The notes under the pieces: generated by a model
Told to the model about the DNA's origin: nothing
The model's database searches: none
What the model saw: the letters and a program-made list of their open reading frames with translations, nothing else
Part shown: one piece after another, positions 1 to 11,246 of the stretch
How the letters are laid out: every line of letters starts with the position of its first letter
How positions within the stretch are numbered: position 1 is the first letter of the stretch
NCBI GenBank assembly: GCA_002104905.1
Contig: MCFE01000154.1
Location: 62,001 to 126,000, forward strand
Direction: 5' to 3'
Length of the DNA: 64,000 nucleotides
Source of the DNA: Basidiobolus meristosporus CBS 931.73
Taxonomy: Eukaryota > Basidiobolomycota > Basidiobolomycetes > Basidiobolales > Basidiobolaceae
Made by a program: the position numbers and the translations under genes

Positions 1-1887
1 CAGTTCCTCTCAGATATCTATGCATCCGCTTAACTGCTGCAATATGATCAGATCCATAGTTCCAATAATGCTGGATGACAACTCCAACTGAATATAAGAT
101 ATCTGCACATGTTCCAGCACTACATGCATCAACCTGCCAGTTGTAGATTGATAAGGGAAGTCAGGGCTTTCAGATAGCACCAAGCACTGTTGATTTGGTG
201 GAGTATTGACCTAGTTGAGTTTGTCTCCATTGAGGTAGCTGCTGGTTTACAGTCTTCTGTATGGTACTTATTTAGTATATCTTGAACATGCTTGAACCTA
301 TCTGCCTTGCAGTATATACTATAGTCAGCATTACTCCTTTGAAACTTAAAGAATCCAAATAAGAGTCTATCTTGCAATTCCAGGTTCTGGTGATTGTTAG
401 AGACCATATAGATATTTTTTAAACTTGAAGGCCAAATGGAGTTATGTTGCTTAGCAAACCCATTAAGCTGGCTATATAAATGTCCTCACCAATTTCCCTG
501 TTCAAAATTGTAGCTTTACATCCATTTGATGTAAAAAAAACTTGTATTTTGCGGCAATAGCCATCAATTGGATGCATTAAACTTGGCTACCGGTGCAAAG
601 GTCTTAGTGTAGTCAAGTCCTTTAGTTTGAGAGTATCCTTTGGCCACAAGTTTTGCTTTGTATCTTTCAGCTGTGCCATGAGCCTTATACTTTGTCTTAA
701 ACACCATTCTGCATCCAGTTGACTTTTAGTTAATTGGCAATTTGACTAAGTCCCATGTTTGATTTTCTATCAGGGCCTGATAATGCTCAGTCATTGCAGA
801 TCTCCAAGACTTCACCTGAGAGCTATTCAGGGCCTCTTTTGCAGTCTGGGGATCATTAATAAGGACTGAATGGGTATGAGCCAAGTTTGTACCCTTATTG
901 ATATTGTAATTTGGGCTATTTCTTGTCCTGTTATATCTCAGGCATTTGGTACCAGAATGATTATTTCTATGATATTCATGTGCTTTGATACAGGTTGAAT
1001 CACAGTTGCAGTGTCATCTTGGGTGAAAAAGTTCCCATTGTTTTGCTCTGACTCAATCAAACAACACATCCCTGGACTTGATTAGCTTCTTTGCTTCGGT
1101 ATTGTAAAGTCTATATGCTTTACTCTCATTGCAATAGCCAAAAAATATGCATTTTAGACTTTTTGACTGAAGTTTTAAGTGATTTCTGGGCAGTTTCTTG
1201 GCAAATGTTGTATACCCAAATATTCCTGGGTATTCTACACTTGGTCTGTATCCATACCACGCTTCAAATGAAGTAGAATCACAAAGTATTCTGTTATTAC
1301 TCCTATTTTTAAGGTATAGAGCTACAGCAACTAATCCTACCCAAAATTCATAGGATATTTTTGATCATGGATCATGGATCTTGTCAAATCAGTTATCACT
1401 CTGTTTGCACTAACTGCTAATCCATTTTGCTGTATGGAGTATGGTACAGTAGTCTCTTGCTTTATCCGATGAATTTTGCACAAGTGGATGAAGAGTTTTG
1501 AGCTATACTTTCTACCATTGTTAGAGCATATTTTCTTGATTTCTACCTGTTTCTCTCTACACCATGACTTGAAGCTCCCTGAGCTCAGACAGAGCTTCTT
1601 CCTTTCTCTCCATGAAGTTGATCCATATGTTTCTTGTATAATCATCACTAAAAGTGATTAAATACATCATCCAACTTAACATTAAGATTTGCATAGATCC
1701 ACACAGATCTGAGTGAAGTATATCTAATTTTTTGTTAGTTTTGGTTAATTCAGAGCTCTTGAACAGTTGTCTGGCTTGTTTCCAATATATGCAGGCTTCA
1801 CAGTGCCTCAAATTAGTTGAGGAATCATTACTTACTCTGGAAATTAGCTGATCTTTGATCAGTTTGCTCAAATAATCAAAATTGATA
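1..1887 (-). mobile_element. Ty1/copia element 1, 3' part (integrase to RNase H), degenerate
   Basis: This is the pol 3' half of a minus-strand Ty1/copia retrotransposon. Its 3' end lies left of the window and its 5' part resumes at 16919. Reading leftward, the minus strand shows the GAG-pre-integrase region (about 1871-1720, with the HxxC-type segment around EPCEACIYWKQ), the integrase core (about 1720-1340), the linker, and reverse transcriptase pieces. The reading frame is broken repeatedly. About 200 bases of the reverse transcriptase, including the YVDD region seen in the other copia copies, are missing near position 310, where a segment like FKRSNADYSIY runs straight into one like QDILNKYH. 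The break at 1887/1888 is the insertion site of a CACTA-like element and is flanked by GATA on both sides. The element is not functional. Confidence 0.85.
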
Positions 1888-2163
1888 CCCTATGAATAAA
1901 ATTGTTGTGGTCTTATTTCTCTCTACAATTGTTTTGAATGGATCTGACCAGCCAGGACATCAAATTGCTGTAAATGGCAAAAATTACGATGGTATTTTAA
2001 AGGCCTGACAGTGAGATTCTGATAGCATTACAATGGTTGTATGGTGGCCTACAGCTAGTTATGTATAATGCTACCATATCAATGTACAAAATTGTATTTT
2101 CTTTTTCTACCTCCCCTGATGCAATTCATATATTCCGCTGTAAAATCACCCCTCTTTTTTTGT

Positions 2164-5100
2164 TTACCCACTACTACCTTGGGTATTCCATACATAGTTC
2201 AAATCAGAAAAAACTATGGCAACTTGCTTACTAACCTCTACAAATGTACACACCTGCTGCAATTGACATACTTCTATCACCTTAACTATATGGCTTTTTG
2301 GTGTGAAGCTTGCAAAGTTGCCATATACCTTGTACTGCTGGTAGCATATACATCTTGCAAACATATGCTTGGTTGTTGCCACTTCTGCCATGAATACCTC
2401 CTGAATAACTGCAAAGAACTTCTGAGTATTAGGCCAACATAATACTTCTCCCTGCTTGATTCTAGTCCCCCTTATAGGAGCACTCTAGCTCTTGTTTGTG
2501 TGAATTCTGTATTGAATGATGCAGATGTTTGCCTGTGACCACAAGAAGTCCAGCGTACCTTGGTAGGGCTTCCTAATATAATTTAGTTACTTGTTGCACC
2601 TAACCCAACTTTGCATTACTTAACTGATTACCCATGCTTTGGGGCTGCTTAGCTTCTTAATGCCATAGGCATAGGTGTCTCCATGTGCTTATCTGTTCTC
2701 AGTATTTTCCAACTCTTCCTGGCTGTTCTCCATATGCCAACTCATCACATCCATGATGGACTTGAAAGTAATATTCTTGATAAGATTGGGATGTGGTAGT
2801 AGCTGCAACTTGACTTGTCTCCTATCTCCCCACACAACTACTCCATAGGAAACTCCCAATAGGTGAAGCAAGGCCCAATATTTTCCACATGCTGTGCAAC
2901 ATGGAGTAGTGAACAGAAACAGTAGCAGCAGAGATCTAGGCATTCAGCTCTATGTTTGTAGTATAGCCACTAAAATCCTGTCACACACTCCTTGCACAAC
3001 AGTTGTAGATGTGTCAAGTTGGCATTGGTGATCTGCTTCTTGATAAATATGCCTACAATGTCCACATACAACCCCTAATGCTTCCAATGTACTCCTGGTA
3101 TAAATGTATTCTGAATGCCACTTGAATAATGACATAGCCAGTTCATCCAGTCTCTGCATTTGTATTGTAGCATATGTGTATGAATATTGAATTGAGCCTG
3201 TGAGAAGTACTTAAGGTACCAGATACTCTGTAATATCTTGCCAATTCTTTCAAATTTCTCTGGTATCACAAAGGGCTCATTTAGCTTGAAACACTCCATG
3301 TGCAACTTGGTCATCAGTATAGGGATATTGCTGAAAAGCATATTCATTGATCCTAGTGGAATGCTTTTGCCCCAACAGATACCCTTTATCTTGAGTATTT
3401 CTAATTTCCAATTTATTACATATGCCAGCCAATGGCTTAAAACTTGCCAACTTTGCTGCAATTGCATGCTGACTTCTCTATGCTCTGTCTGTGGGAATAT
3501 GATGTTCTTAGTGCTGGTGCTTGGGTAATACCAATGAGTTTAAGTTATAGAGTAAATCCTCTGGATCTCACACATTCAAAAACAATACTGTCCATTGTGC
3601 CCAGTAAAACCTGCTATCTTGCTGATGGCTGGGGTATCTCCAATGCAGATGATAATATGTGCTTTTACATGCTGGCCATTTACTGTTATCCTGCTGGAAA
3701 GCATACAAAATCAATCAGTAAAGAATACAGGTAGCTATCCAGGTTGGATGATGATATAGATTTAGATACCAGTGTGACTACCATCAGATTATTGCTCTGA
3801 TACTATAAGATGGGCTGCAGATTGGGATTGATGAGAATCAGTGGCAGGCAGGATCTGCTAGTATAGCACTTGTTTAATGAGAATCAATCAAGTGCTAAGG
3901 CAAAGGCATGGTCATGCATACCTTCAAAGTAGCCCTTGCTTCTTGGCTATTTGTATTGTATGCCATAAAATATATTGGATATGTTTGTGTTTGATTGATA
4001 CCGGATAGCTTTGCAATATTTGTTGGACTGCTATAGCTTCTTTAAATAGGATATCACCAGAATGTATCCAGAGTGCAAGCAATGTTTTCCCTCAATAGTG
4101 GTGGATTCCTGGCAACTTGGACATGATGCAATGATAGCATTTTTGGATGAGAATGCCATGCCACTGTTTACACATGCTGGAATCAGGATAGTCTCTGGAT
4201 CATATGTTGCCAGCTGCATGATGGTTGTCTACCAGTTCCACTTACATGGTAAGTTGCATCTCAGATTGTTATTAGCATGAAGTAGTAGTAGATCCCCAAA
4301 GCCCTTATTACTGATATTAGTGGAAATGCACCACTTCACAAGCCACAACACCACATCATTCAACAGTAGATGGATTATTGGGCTCACTTGGCGCCATAAA
4401 GTATCCTTGTCATTTGTTTCAATGGGTGTTGTCTCATTGCATTTTTGGATCTGACTGAGCTCATATGTGGTACTGTTGTTGGGGAGATAGGCTCACAATC
4501 CATTGGTGAACCCTCTTTGTCAGAGCTATCACTCTGTGTGCCATATTCAGAAGGTTGAGGTGAGCCTAAAGGCTTCACCAACTCACCTGATTCAGTTTGT
4601 GCAAGGTGACAAAGATGGCCAGGTGCCAATATAGAAGTATCAACAGGCTGGCAAGATATTGTTGGTACAATAGTGACTAACAGATGGTCAAATATGACTT
4701 GGGTGGCATATACTGGCCATTGTAGTGGGGTTACAGTGACACCCACTGACAGATGTGCTCATTCCCATATTTTCTATTTCTCTATTTCTCTACTACCCTT
4801 ATTTTGGTTTAATCCAATTTGTCTTACTTGATCAGTACTATCCCATAAGCTGGCTGACTATTACAGCTGCTTATCTTATTGCATAAGTTATCCCTCACTT
4901 TATGTAAGATTACTAGCTATCAGTGCTTCTATATTAGGCAAGTACCTGTGCTGGTACCCATAAAACATGACCAGTCTATGTTACACAGGTTTATATTACT
5001 GATTCCTGGTTGGTTGGATGTGCTGTGCCTCTTAGAACCTTCCAGCACCTACTTAAAACATTCTTAGGTCATTCTGGTGTCACTAAGATCTCTATTGATA

Positions 5101-5819
5101 TCTGGAACCTTTTGGAACACCATGATTAGTGATGACTTAGTCAGTAAGAAAAGTACTTAAGGGAGGCTCTCCCCAACAATAAATTAACATCCCTTTTATC
5201 AATATACCAACTTGTTGATTAGTGTGATCACTGCTACCAGCTGCTACCTGAACTTCCCACCCCAGACCACTGGACACTACCAGGAAACCATACTGACAGC
5301 CAACTGACCTTGGAGGCACTACTTGTGAGGAATACTCAGAGCAGGTATCTTTTATTATATTTGATTCTTTCCCGTTTTTGTTCTTGTGCAGGCAAAGATA
5401 CTTTTCTGTCTTTCTAACTATTAACCACAGCTGCATTCTTATCAAATCCCTGCTGGTGGAGTATACAGTTGCTTTGACTTTGGAAGCTTTGTACATTGTC
5501 ATCTCAAAGGATGCTGAACCCAGCACATACTTTTGTTAGCATGCCAACTAAATTGGGGATTGTAGCCCAATAGTTTTCCCTTGACAAGCATGTGGCTTTA
5601 TTCCCCTTCACATTAGATTAGAGACAGAACCAAAGTATTCCTAGCAAGCTTTTGCAAGAGGTTATTGCACCCAGTGAACACCCCACATACCAAACACTTG
5701 AGAAGTGTTGGATGTATCTCTCCCTTGGACTTATACACCACCACACTGTGATCCTTGTAATACTTCCCATGGTAGTTTTCTCTATTTTTACAACATTGAA
5801 TCAATGTTGTCTTGCCCAT
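2164..5819 (-). pseudogene. Tnp2-type transposase pseudogene (CACTA-like copy C)
   Basis: Decayed copy of the Tnp2-family transposase, aligning along its length with the better copies at 26138-28826 and 45058-47747. The N-terminal start (MGKTTLIQ) is at 5819. The zinc-binding CGYC segment has been lost, and the gene is then split by a foreign insert of about 1 kb (about 4721-5748). Downstream recognisable blocks include the acidic linker (SDSSDKEGSPMD, about 4520), the ATYDPET segment (about 4200), SLSTDG/LINLNLPP-like sequence now broken (about 3860-3700), and the C-terminal block VATTKHMFARCICYQQYKVY (about 2390-2330). Multiple stops and frameshifts make it non-coding. In the family this protein binds the element's terminal repeats and catalyses cut-and-paste transposition. 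Confidence 0.8.
4721..5748. mobile_element. About 1-kb insertion of unknown class inside the Tnp2 pseudogene
   Basis: Comparison with the two other Tnp2 copies shows continuous homology up to TACTGGCCAT at 4720 and again from TGATCC at about 5749. The roughly 1,030 bases between are absent from the other copies. The inner ends are weakly inverted: TAGTGGGGT at 4723-4731 against CAGTGTGGT read from the right edge (7 of 9 match). No clear target duplication is visible. I recognise no protein in it; the longest minus-strand open stretch (5526-5137) resembles nothing I know. It could be a non-autonomous DNA transposon, or a larger insertion that has decayed. Confidence 0.5.
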
Positions 5820-6041
5820 GGGGCAAACAGTCTGACATTCAACAACGTACCACTGTTATATCACTTTTTGGTCAATACTCATGTGAATTTAAGAGAGTCT
5901 TGTATTATAGACATTGCACCTAAATGAATGTAAGATCTGATGAAGACCAGCCATAGTAAGCATTATAAATAGAGTTGTGGAACCACATACACACATATAT
6001 ATAACACTATTTCCCCTTTGGTTTGACTCAGTTCCAAATAT

Positions 6042-7101
6042 ATACCGCCAAAAATAAAGCAAAGTTATCTGGTTCCCAACCAAACCTCACCACTGATGGC
6101 AACAAAAGAGTAGCTGGACAATAGCTTGCTCTGTCATTCAGAGCAGCAAGTAGGTCTACATCCAAAAAAGGCCTTGTTCACAGTGTGCACATTGAAGGTA
6201 ATAATGTGGACTCCTCAGGCTCTCTGTCAAGTAGGCAATTGAGAGCCCCTGTGGAGCCACAAGCTGACTTTCATGCCCAGGCAGATGAGAATGTTGCAAA
6301 CTCAGAACCCTCAGTTGAAGACCAGCAAGTAGCCATCATATCATTGCCCCCACCTATGTTAGCAATTATGTTGTCAGCTCATTCTGAAGCATCAATGAAG
6401 CAATTAGGTGCAGTGGCTGATAGGTTACATGTGATGACCCAGAGAAATCAGGTAACAGTCCAGAAACAGGATGAGCAGATAATATATGTAAAGCAATCAA
6501 TATCCCAGGAAGAGAAAGCAGCATCTTTGCTGCAAAGAAGAAACCCAAGTAGCTCAATGTCTCAGCCAAGAATTGAGCCAGTTCCCAATGTAACAGCAGA
6601 GGAACACCATACAGTATTTGAAGCACAACAACAGTGCCCAAAGATAAAGCCCACAGAAAAACCTATCACAGCATGGGAGGGAAATAATGTAGTGTTTATT
6701 TCCAAAGCCTAAAAAGCAAGACATATTGAAGATCTGTGAAGCCATTGAGTGCAATAATAAAGATTGGGCTAGTAGTCAAGAGGTCATCAGAAGTCTAGCA
6801 TGCCATCACCTTAAGGCCGGCATACCATTGAACCATCAGGAACTAAAGGTTGAGCAGAATGTGCTTAACTTGTTCCATGAGCATTATCCTGGATTCAAAT
6901 GAGCAAATGGATTTTGGGCCAGCATGGTATGCTAAGAAAGTACCTCAAGAATAGTGGAAGCTATCAAAGGCAGGAGAACAAAGGTGCCATGGCTAAAAAT
7001 CAGCAGCTTCCTTAAGAGCCTGTTACAAGTAGGGCCAAAAGCTCCAGACAAGCATCAAAGGGATGTCAGGTAGCTGGAAGAGTGCCAACTAATGCTACAA
7101 G
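6042..7101 (+). pseudogene. Second gene of CACTA-like copy C, N-terminal part, broken
   Basis: Corresponds to the minus-strand gene at 25916-23858 in copy A. The expected start ATGCCGCC is ATACCGCC here, and one A of the following A-run is missing, so the start is lost and the frame shifts at once. An open stretch from 6185 to 6712 keeps the family-specific blocks SSRQLRAPVEPQAD, NVANSEPSVEDQQVAII, a probable coiled coil around SMKQLGAVADRLHVMTQRNQ, and PKIKPTEKPITAWEG. Several frame breaks follow before a solo LTR starts at 7107. The function is unknown; by position it matches the accessory (TnpA-like) gene of EnSpm elements, but no sequence similarity to TnpA is evident. Confidence 0.7.
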
Positions 7102-7542
7102 CCCAGTGTCATGATCACATGACATCCCTGGTCTCCAATTATCTAGCCAATTCAAGTCAGTGAAGATATCCCAGTTCCTCCTAGAAAGTTCTACTACATT
7201 CTAGCAACTTCTTGAAAGCTCCAAGTCAATGTTACACAACAGAACATTCTATGGAAACTTACCATTAGAGTCTATGTAGTCCCATGCCATGTAAGGTAAC
7301 TACATGTCACATGACCTAGTCCCATGATCAGCTGATCCCTGACATACCTCCATGTGATATTCCAGTCTGTTCTTTAGTATATTTTATCTTGGCACACTCA
7401 CTGTGCCTCACCCCAGAACCCCATCAGTATTAGCCAATATCTCTTGGCATCCATATTGCCAAAAAGTATATATAGTCCTATCCCCCCTTATGTATTCCTC
7501 AGTCTGATAAACACAGGTCTTGAATAAACAGCCTTGCCTTGG

Positions 7543-7910
7543 TGTTACAAGTCTTGATATAAGAGTTGTAGAGGAATAGGGAGTTTAGCTAATATTGTAT
7601 TCACTAAAACTTGAACTGATTTTTATTGAGGTTCCTGCAGCTCCTTATATACATTTTGCCAGATCAATTGCTGACTAATTGTACTTCCTAATGTAGGTTG
7701 TGGCTGATGACTCATTTGATTGCATCATCATCACCCAATAAGATCCTACTTAATATATCTATTTCTGTCTGATAAGGATCTGCTGATTCATTTGCTGACT
7801 AATGCTACTGAGTTCATAGATAATACTGATATACTGATAACCTAAACATATATTAATTGATTTGACTAAAAACTGATCTAACTTAAACATTCAAGCAGCA
7901 GATCATAACA
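7543..7910 (-). repeat. 3' LTR of Ty3-1
   Basis: This 368-bp repeat has TGTTA/TAACA ends and is about 98 percent identical to the copy at 15517-15884. The element lies on the minus strand, so this is its downstream LTR. The polypurine tract TAGGGGAGAA abuts it at 7911-7920 (minus strand). Confidence 0.93.
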
Positions 7911-8769
7911 TTCTCCCCTACTAAAGTTCAGAGGGTTCTCCTGAATCTCTTTTCTTGTGATACCAATATCTTGATGGTTCAGTATTATCAGCAAGTCTTG
8001 CAAGCTTGAGTCTGTCCCTATGCACTAGACCTGTTCCATTGTACCGTGCCAGGGTGCGCGGCGCAATCCGCGGTTGCAAAGAACAATTGGGCGCGATATT
8101 ATAGCTACCAGAAGGCAGGATCGTTCATGGACAATTTCGCACTATGCGGGACGATCTTGCACACTATGGCACAATCTGACACAATGAGGTTGGCGCGGAT
8201 GATCGCGCCAACTTGTAATGCTTGCATCACGTGCGCGATTGGATACCGCTATAATGGCAGGTAAAATCCGGTATTTGGATATGTTTCTTTAATGTAAATG
8301 GAAATAAATGTGTATCACACTATAAACTACACTGATACTTACCATTTTGGTTACCCTCACTCCAATTGGACGGTATCTCAGTGGTTAATTGGTCCAAAAG
8401 TATCCTGAAGCTGGCAGCCCCCAATTGGCTCATTGACTACTGAAAAAGCGACCTGATTTGCCATCAAATATCCCATTTTGCCCATTGAGCAAGTAAATCC
8501 CTGATCCTAGTGATTGGGCAAGGTGTCATAGCTAGCACGCAAGCAATTGTGTAGGTGCAAAACAGATCCAATAGCTGCACTGGTATTACAGATGACATAT
8601 ATATATGCAGGGTATTTATTTATAGGGGTTCTGTCTCAAATGTGAGACGACCTTGATATTACTTATATCAAAAATTTGATGATCACTGATTTGCAATGGC
8701 TTGATTTGGATCGCAAAAAAAAAGGGTTGTCGGGATCATTACAAATGTGAGCGATTCAAAGCAATCGCA

Positions 8770-10002
8770 TCATCTTCTCCTGGGTTTTTTTCTCACAGGG
8801 ATTACTACTGAAGCATTTGGTAGTGACTCACTTTGCAAACCTATACTACTTCCTGGCTGACTATCATCTTGGCTACTTGTGTATTTGTAGTCAGTACTTT
8901 GCCTCCTAGTTGATGAGTGCAATGCTGCAGCTTGGCCGCGCCGAATTGCTCCAACTGAACCAACTGAACCAGCCTGTAGTGCCACGCGCTAACGCGTTCT
9001 TTTACTTGCCAAGGGCTCCGGTGGTTGAGTCACTTCATGTTGGTCATCATCAGTCAGTTCACCAGAAGTAACTCGCTGATGGTCAGGCAAAACGGCATGC
9101 GCAGGTGCGCCTTGACGCGTTGAGATGGCCCTTGGCTGAGTTTGATGTGATGCCGCATGTTGACGTGACTTGGTCCGCTCCAATGGACTTGTGTCTAAAT
9201 GAGCAGTTTGGCAAGTTCTGGTAGTTTTGCTCTGAAGCGCGCGCGTTGACTTGACGCGGGGCGTTCTGATAAAGGGTGTTGGCGTAGTCTGGACTGACGT
9301 GCGCCGGCGCGCTGTGGTTGCAAGAGATGGTAGGGAATCCAGCAAGGCGTGCTGGCACGATCTGGACGATGTTGCTTGCGGTCTGTATTCTTCCTCCTGA
9401 AGCTCACCATCTGATTCCTCAAGGTATTCACTTACCCTCTGTCTGATACTTTGGAGCTGTTGCCTGGATGAGTCCTGTGTATATTGCTCTCGGAAGCCAC
9501 TTAGCTCTACTAATATATCACATAGTACATTAGTCATTTGAGGCAAAAACTCATTCAAAATCTCTTTGGTTCCCAAAGTTGAGGCACAAACGGACGCGTC
9601 CGGCCCGTACTGTGCAAATTGCGCGCAAAACTGTTCCCGCGCGGCTTCCTTGTCAAATCCCCTCACTCTCAGCTCATTCTTGATTTCAATACTTGTCTTG
9701 TTATATATCTTTTTACATACATCGGCTGGCATCTTGATGTAGAACTCATGCCACAGCTTTTTACTCAAATTCTTCCATCTTTGTCGACTCTCTGAGGTAT
9801 CTAGTTCTGCTAGATTAATCAGTAGTGCCCAAATATCTGTATGAAGGCTCATCATAGACACTTGGGCCATACTAAAATCATTTGGCGAGAACTCGAACGG
9901 ATCTGACATTGACTTTTCCGGTCCGGACCGCGCTTGTGAGCTGGGGGATGGGTTTTGTCTGGGTTGTACTAAAGATGAGTTGAGGCTTGGTATGGGGACC
10001 AT
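8770..10002 (-). pseudogene. PIF/Harbinger-like ORF1, copy A (nonsense mutation)
   Basis: Equivalent of the intact 415-residue gene at 30079-31326. It reads from MVPIPSLNSS at 10002 to an in-frame TAG near 8990, where the intact copy has a Gln codon (CAG to TAG). The same frame then stays open to 8770, ending in the basic tail VRKKPRRR. It also lacks a short arginine-threonine segment that is duplicated in copy B. See copy B for a description of the protein. Confidence 0.8.
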
Positions 10003-10361
10003 AGCAATGGATTTGGATACTTATACAGTAGTATATTGGCATCAACCTGGTCTTATATGAAATATATATGAAAACTAAAGTGATTGTTGAATTTTCCATA
10101 TGTTATGCATGATGAATCTCGGATTGCGTTGACATGGATCAGATCACATCAATCGCAGATTTCCTATTTGATTATAGACCTATGATTAAAGCATCAATAA
10201 AAGTACCAAGGCATTGTTTGCGGATGATTTTTGCGACATAATGATGGGATACATGGCAATTGATGGAGATTTAACCATAATGTGTTAAAAATCAGATAAA
10301 TAACGCAGATTGCGCCGAATCAATTCAAACCGCCTCCATACAATCATCCATCAATTTTAAT

Positions 10362-11246
10362 ATGACTTACTCATCAGAATGGTCTTTTCTCATCAATCCC
10401 ATCACTACCACTGGATTTCCTTTTGACACACTGGAGGAGATCTATTCCAAGTACTGTGGACCATCAACCCCAATCTACTCAAGGAGATCCCTTGTTAAGC
10501 TTCTCTGCTATTACAAGAACTATTGCCCTACAAGGTTTCATCCCACCATCCATGGCAACAAAAGTCCTAGAAGCTTTCATTCCCAGCTGACAGCAATGGA
10601 GAACCACCTTGCAGAGGGTATGAATGACTTAGAGCAAGCTTGGAATACTAGGTTCAGAAGCTCCAATAGACTTCCATATCCCAGAGTGTTCAGCAACAGG
10701 TTCCAAATCAGGAGTATTTTGGATACCTTCCCAGTGAGGATTAACAGACCTTCTAGAGGGCAGAGGCACTTCTATTCTGGCAAGTACAAGGCACACTGTG
10801 TGAAGTTTCAAGCACTGTCTGACATTGAGGGTAACATCATCTGGTTTAGTGGGCCATTTGCTGGAAGTAGGCATGACAAAGCACTCTGAGTAGAGAATCA
10901 TCCTGAATTCAGTAGAGGGGAGAAATGTATGGCAGACTTGGCCTATATAGGAGAGGATTGTCAGAGATTAGGATGTATTACAGCTTATAGGAAGCCAAGG
11001 AATGGTGTGCTTAGCAGGAAGCAGAAGCTCTACAATGAGATATTTAATCATTTCAGAGTAAGGGTAGAGCACACATTTGGATATCTGAAGAGATTCAGCA
11101 TATTGGCAGGTAAATACAGAGGAAAGTCATATATAGGTGAAAACAGCAGAATAGGTAAAATAGTTAAGATACTTATTAATGCACAGTATGTTCATACAAG
11201 AAGACATCCACTGAGAGAAATGTGTCTGGAGCATTATGAAGAGTAA
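10362..11246 (+). pseudogene. PIF/Harbinger-like DDE transposase, copy A (nonsense mutation)
   Basis: Nearly identical to the intact 294-residue transposase at 31686-32570, but a TGG Trp codon after HDKAL has become TGA at about 10888-10890, between the first and second catalytic aspartates. The rest of the frame stays open to 11246, including MADLAYIG and VEHTFGYLK. A single G-to-A change therefore inactivates it. Confidence 0.88.
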
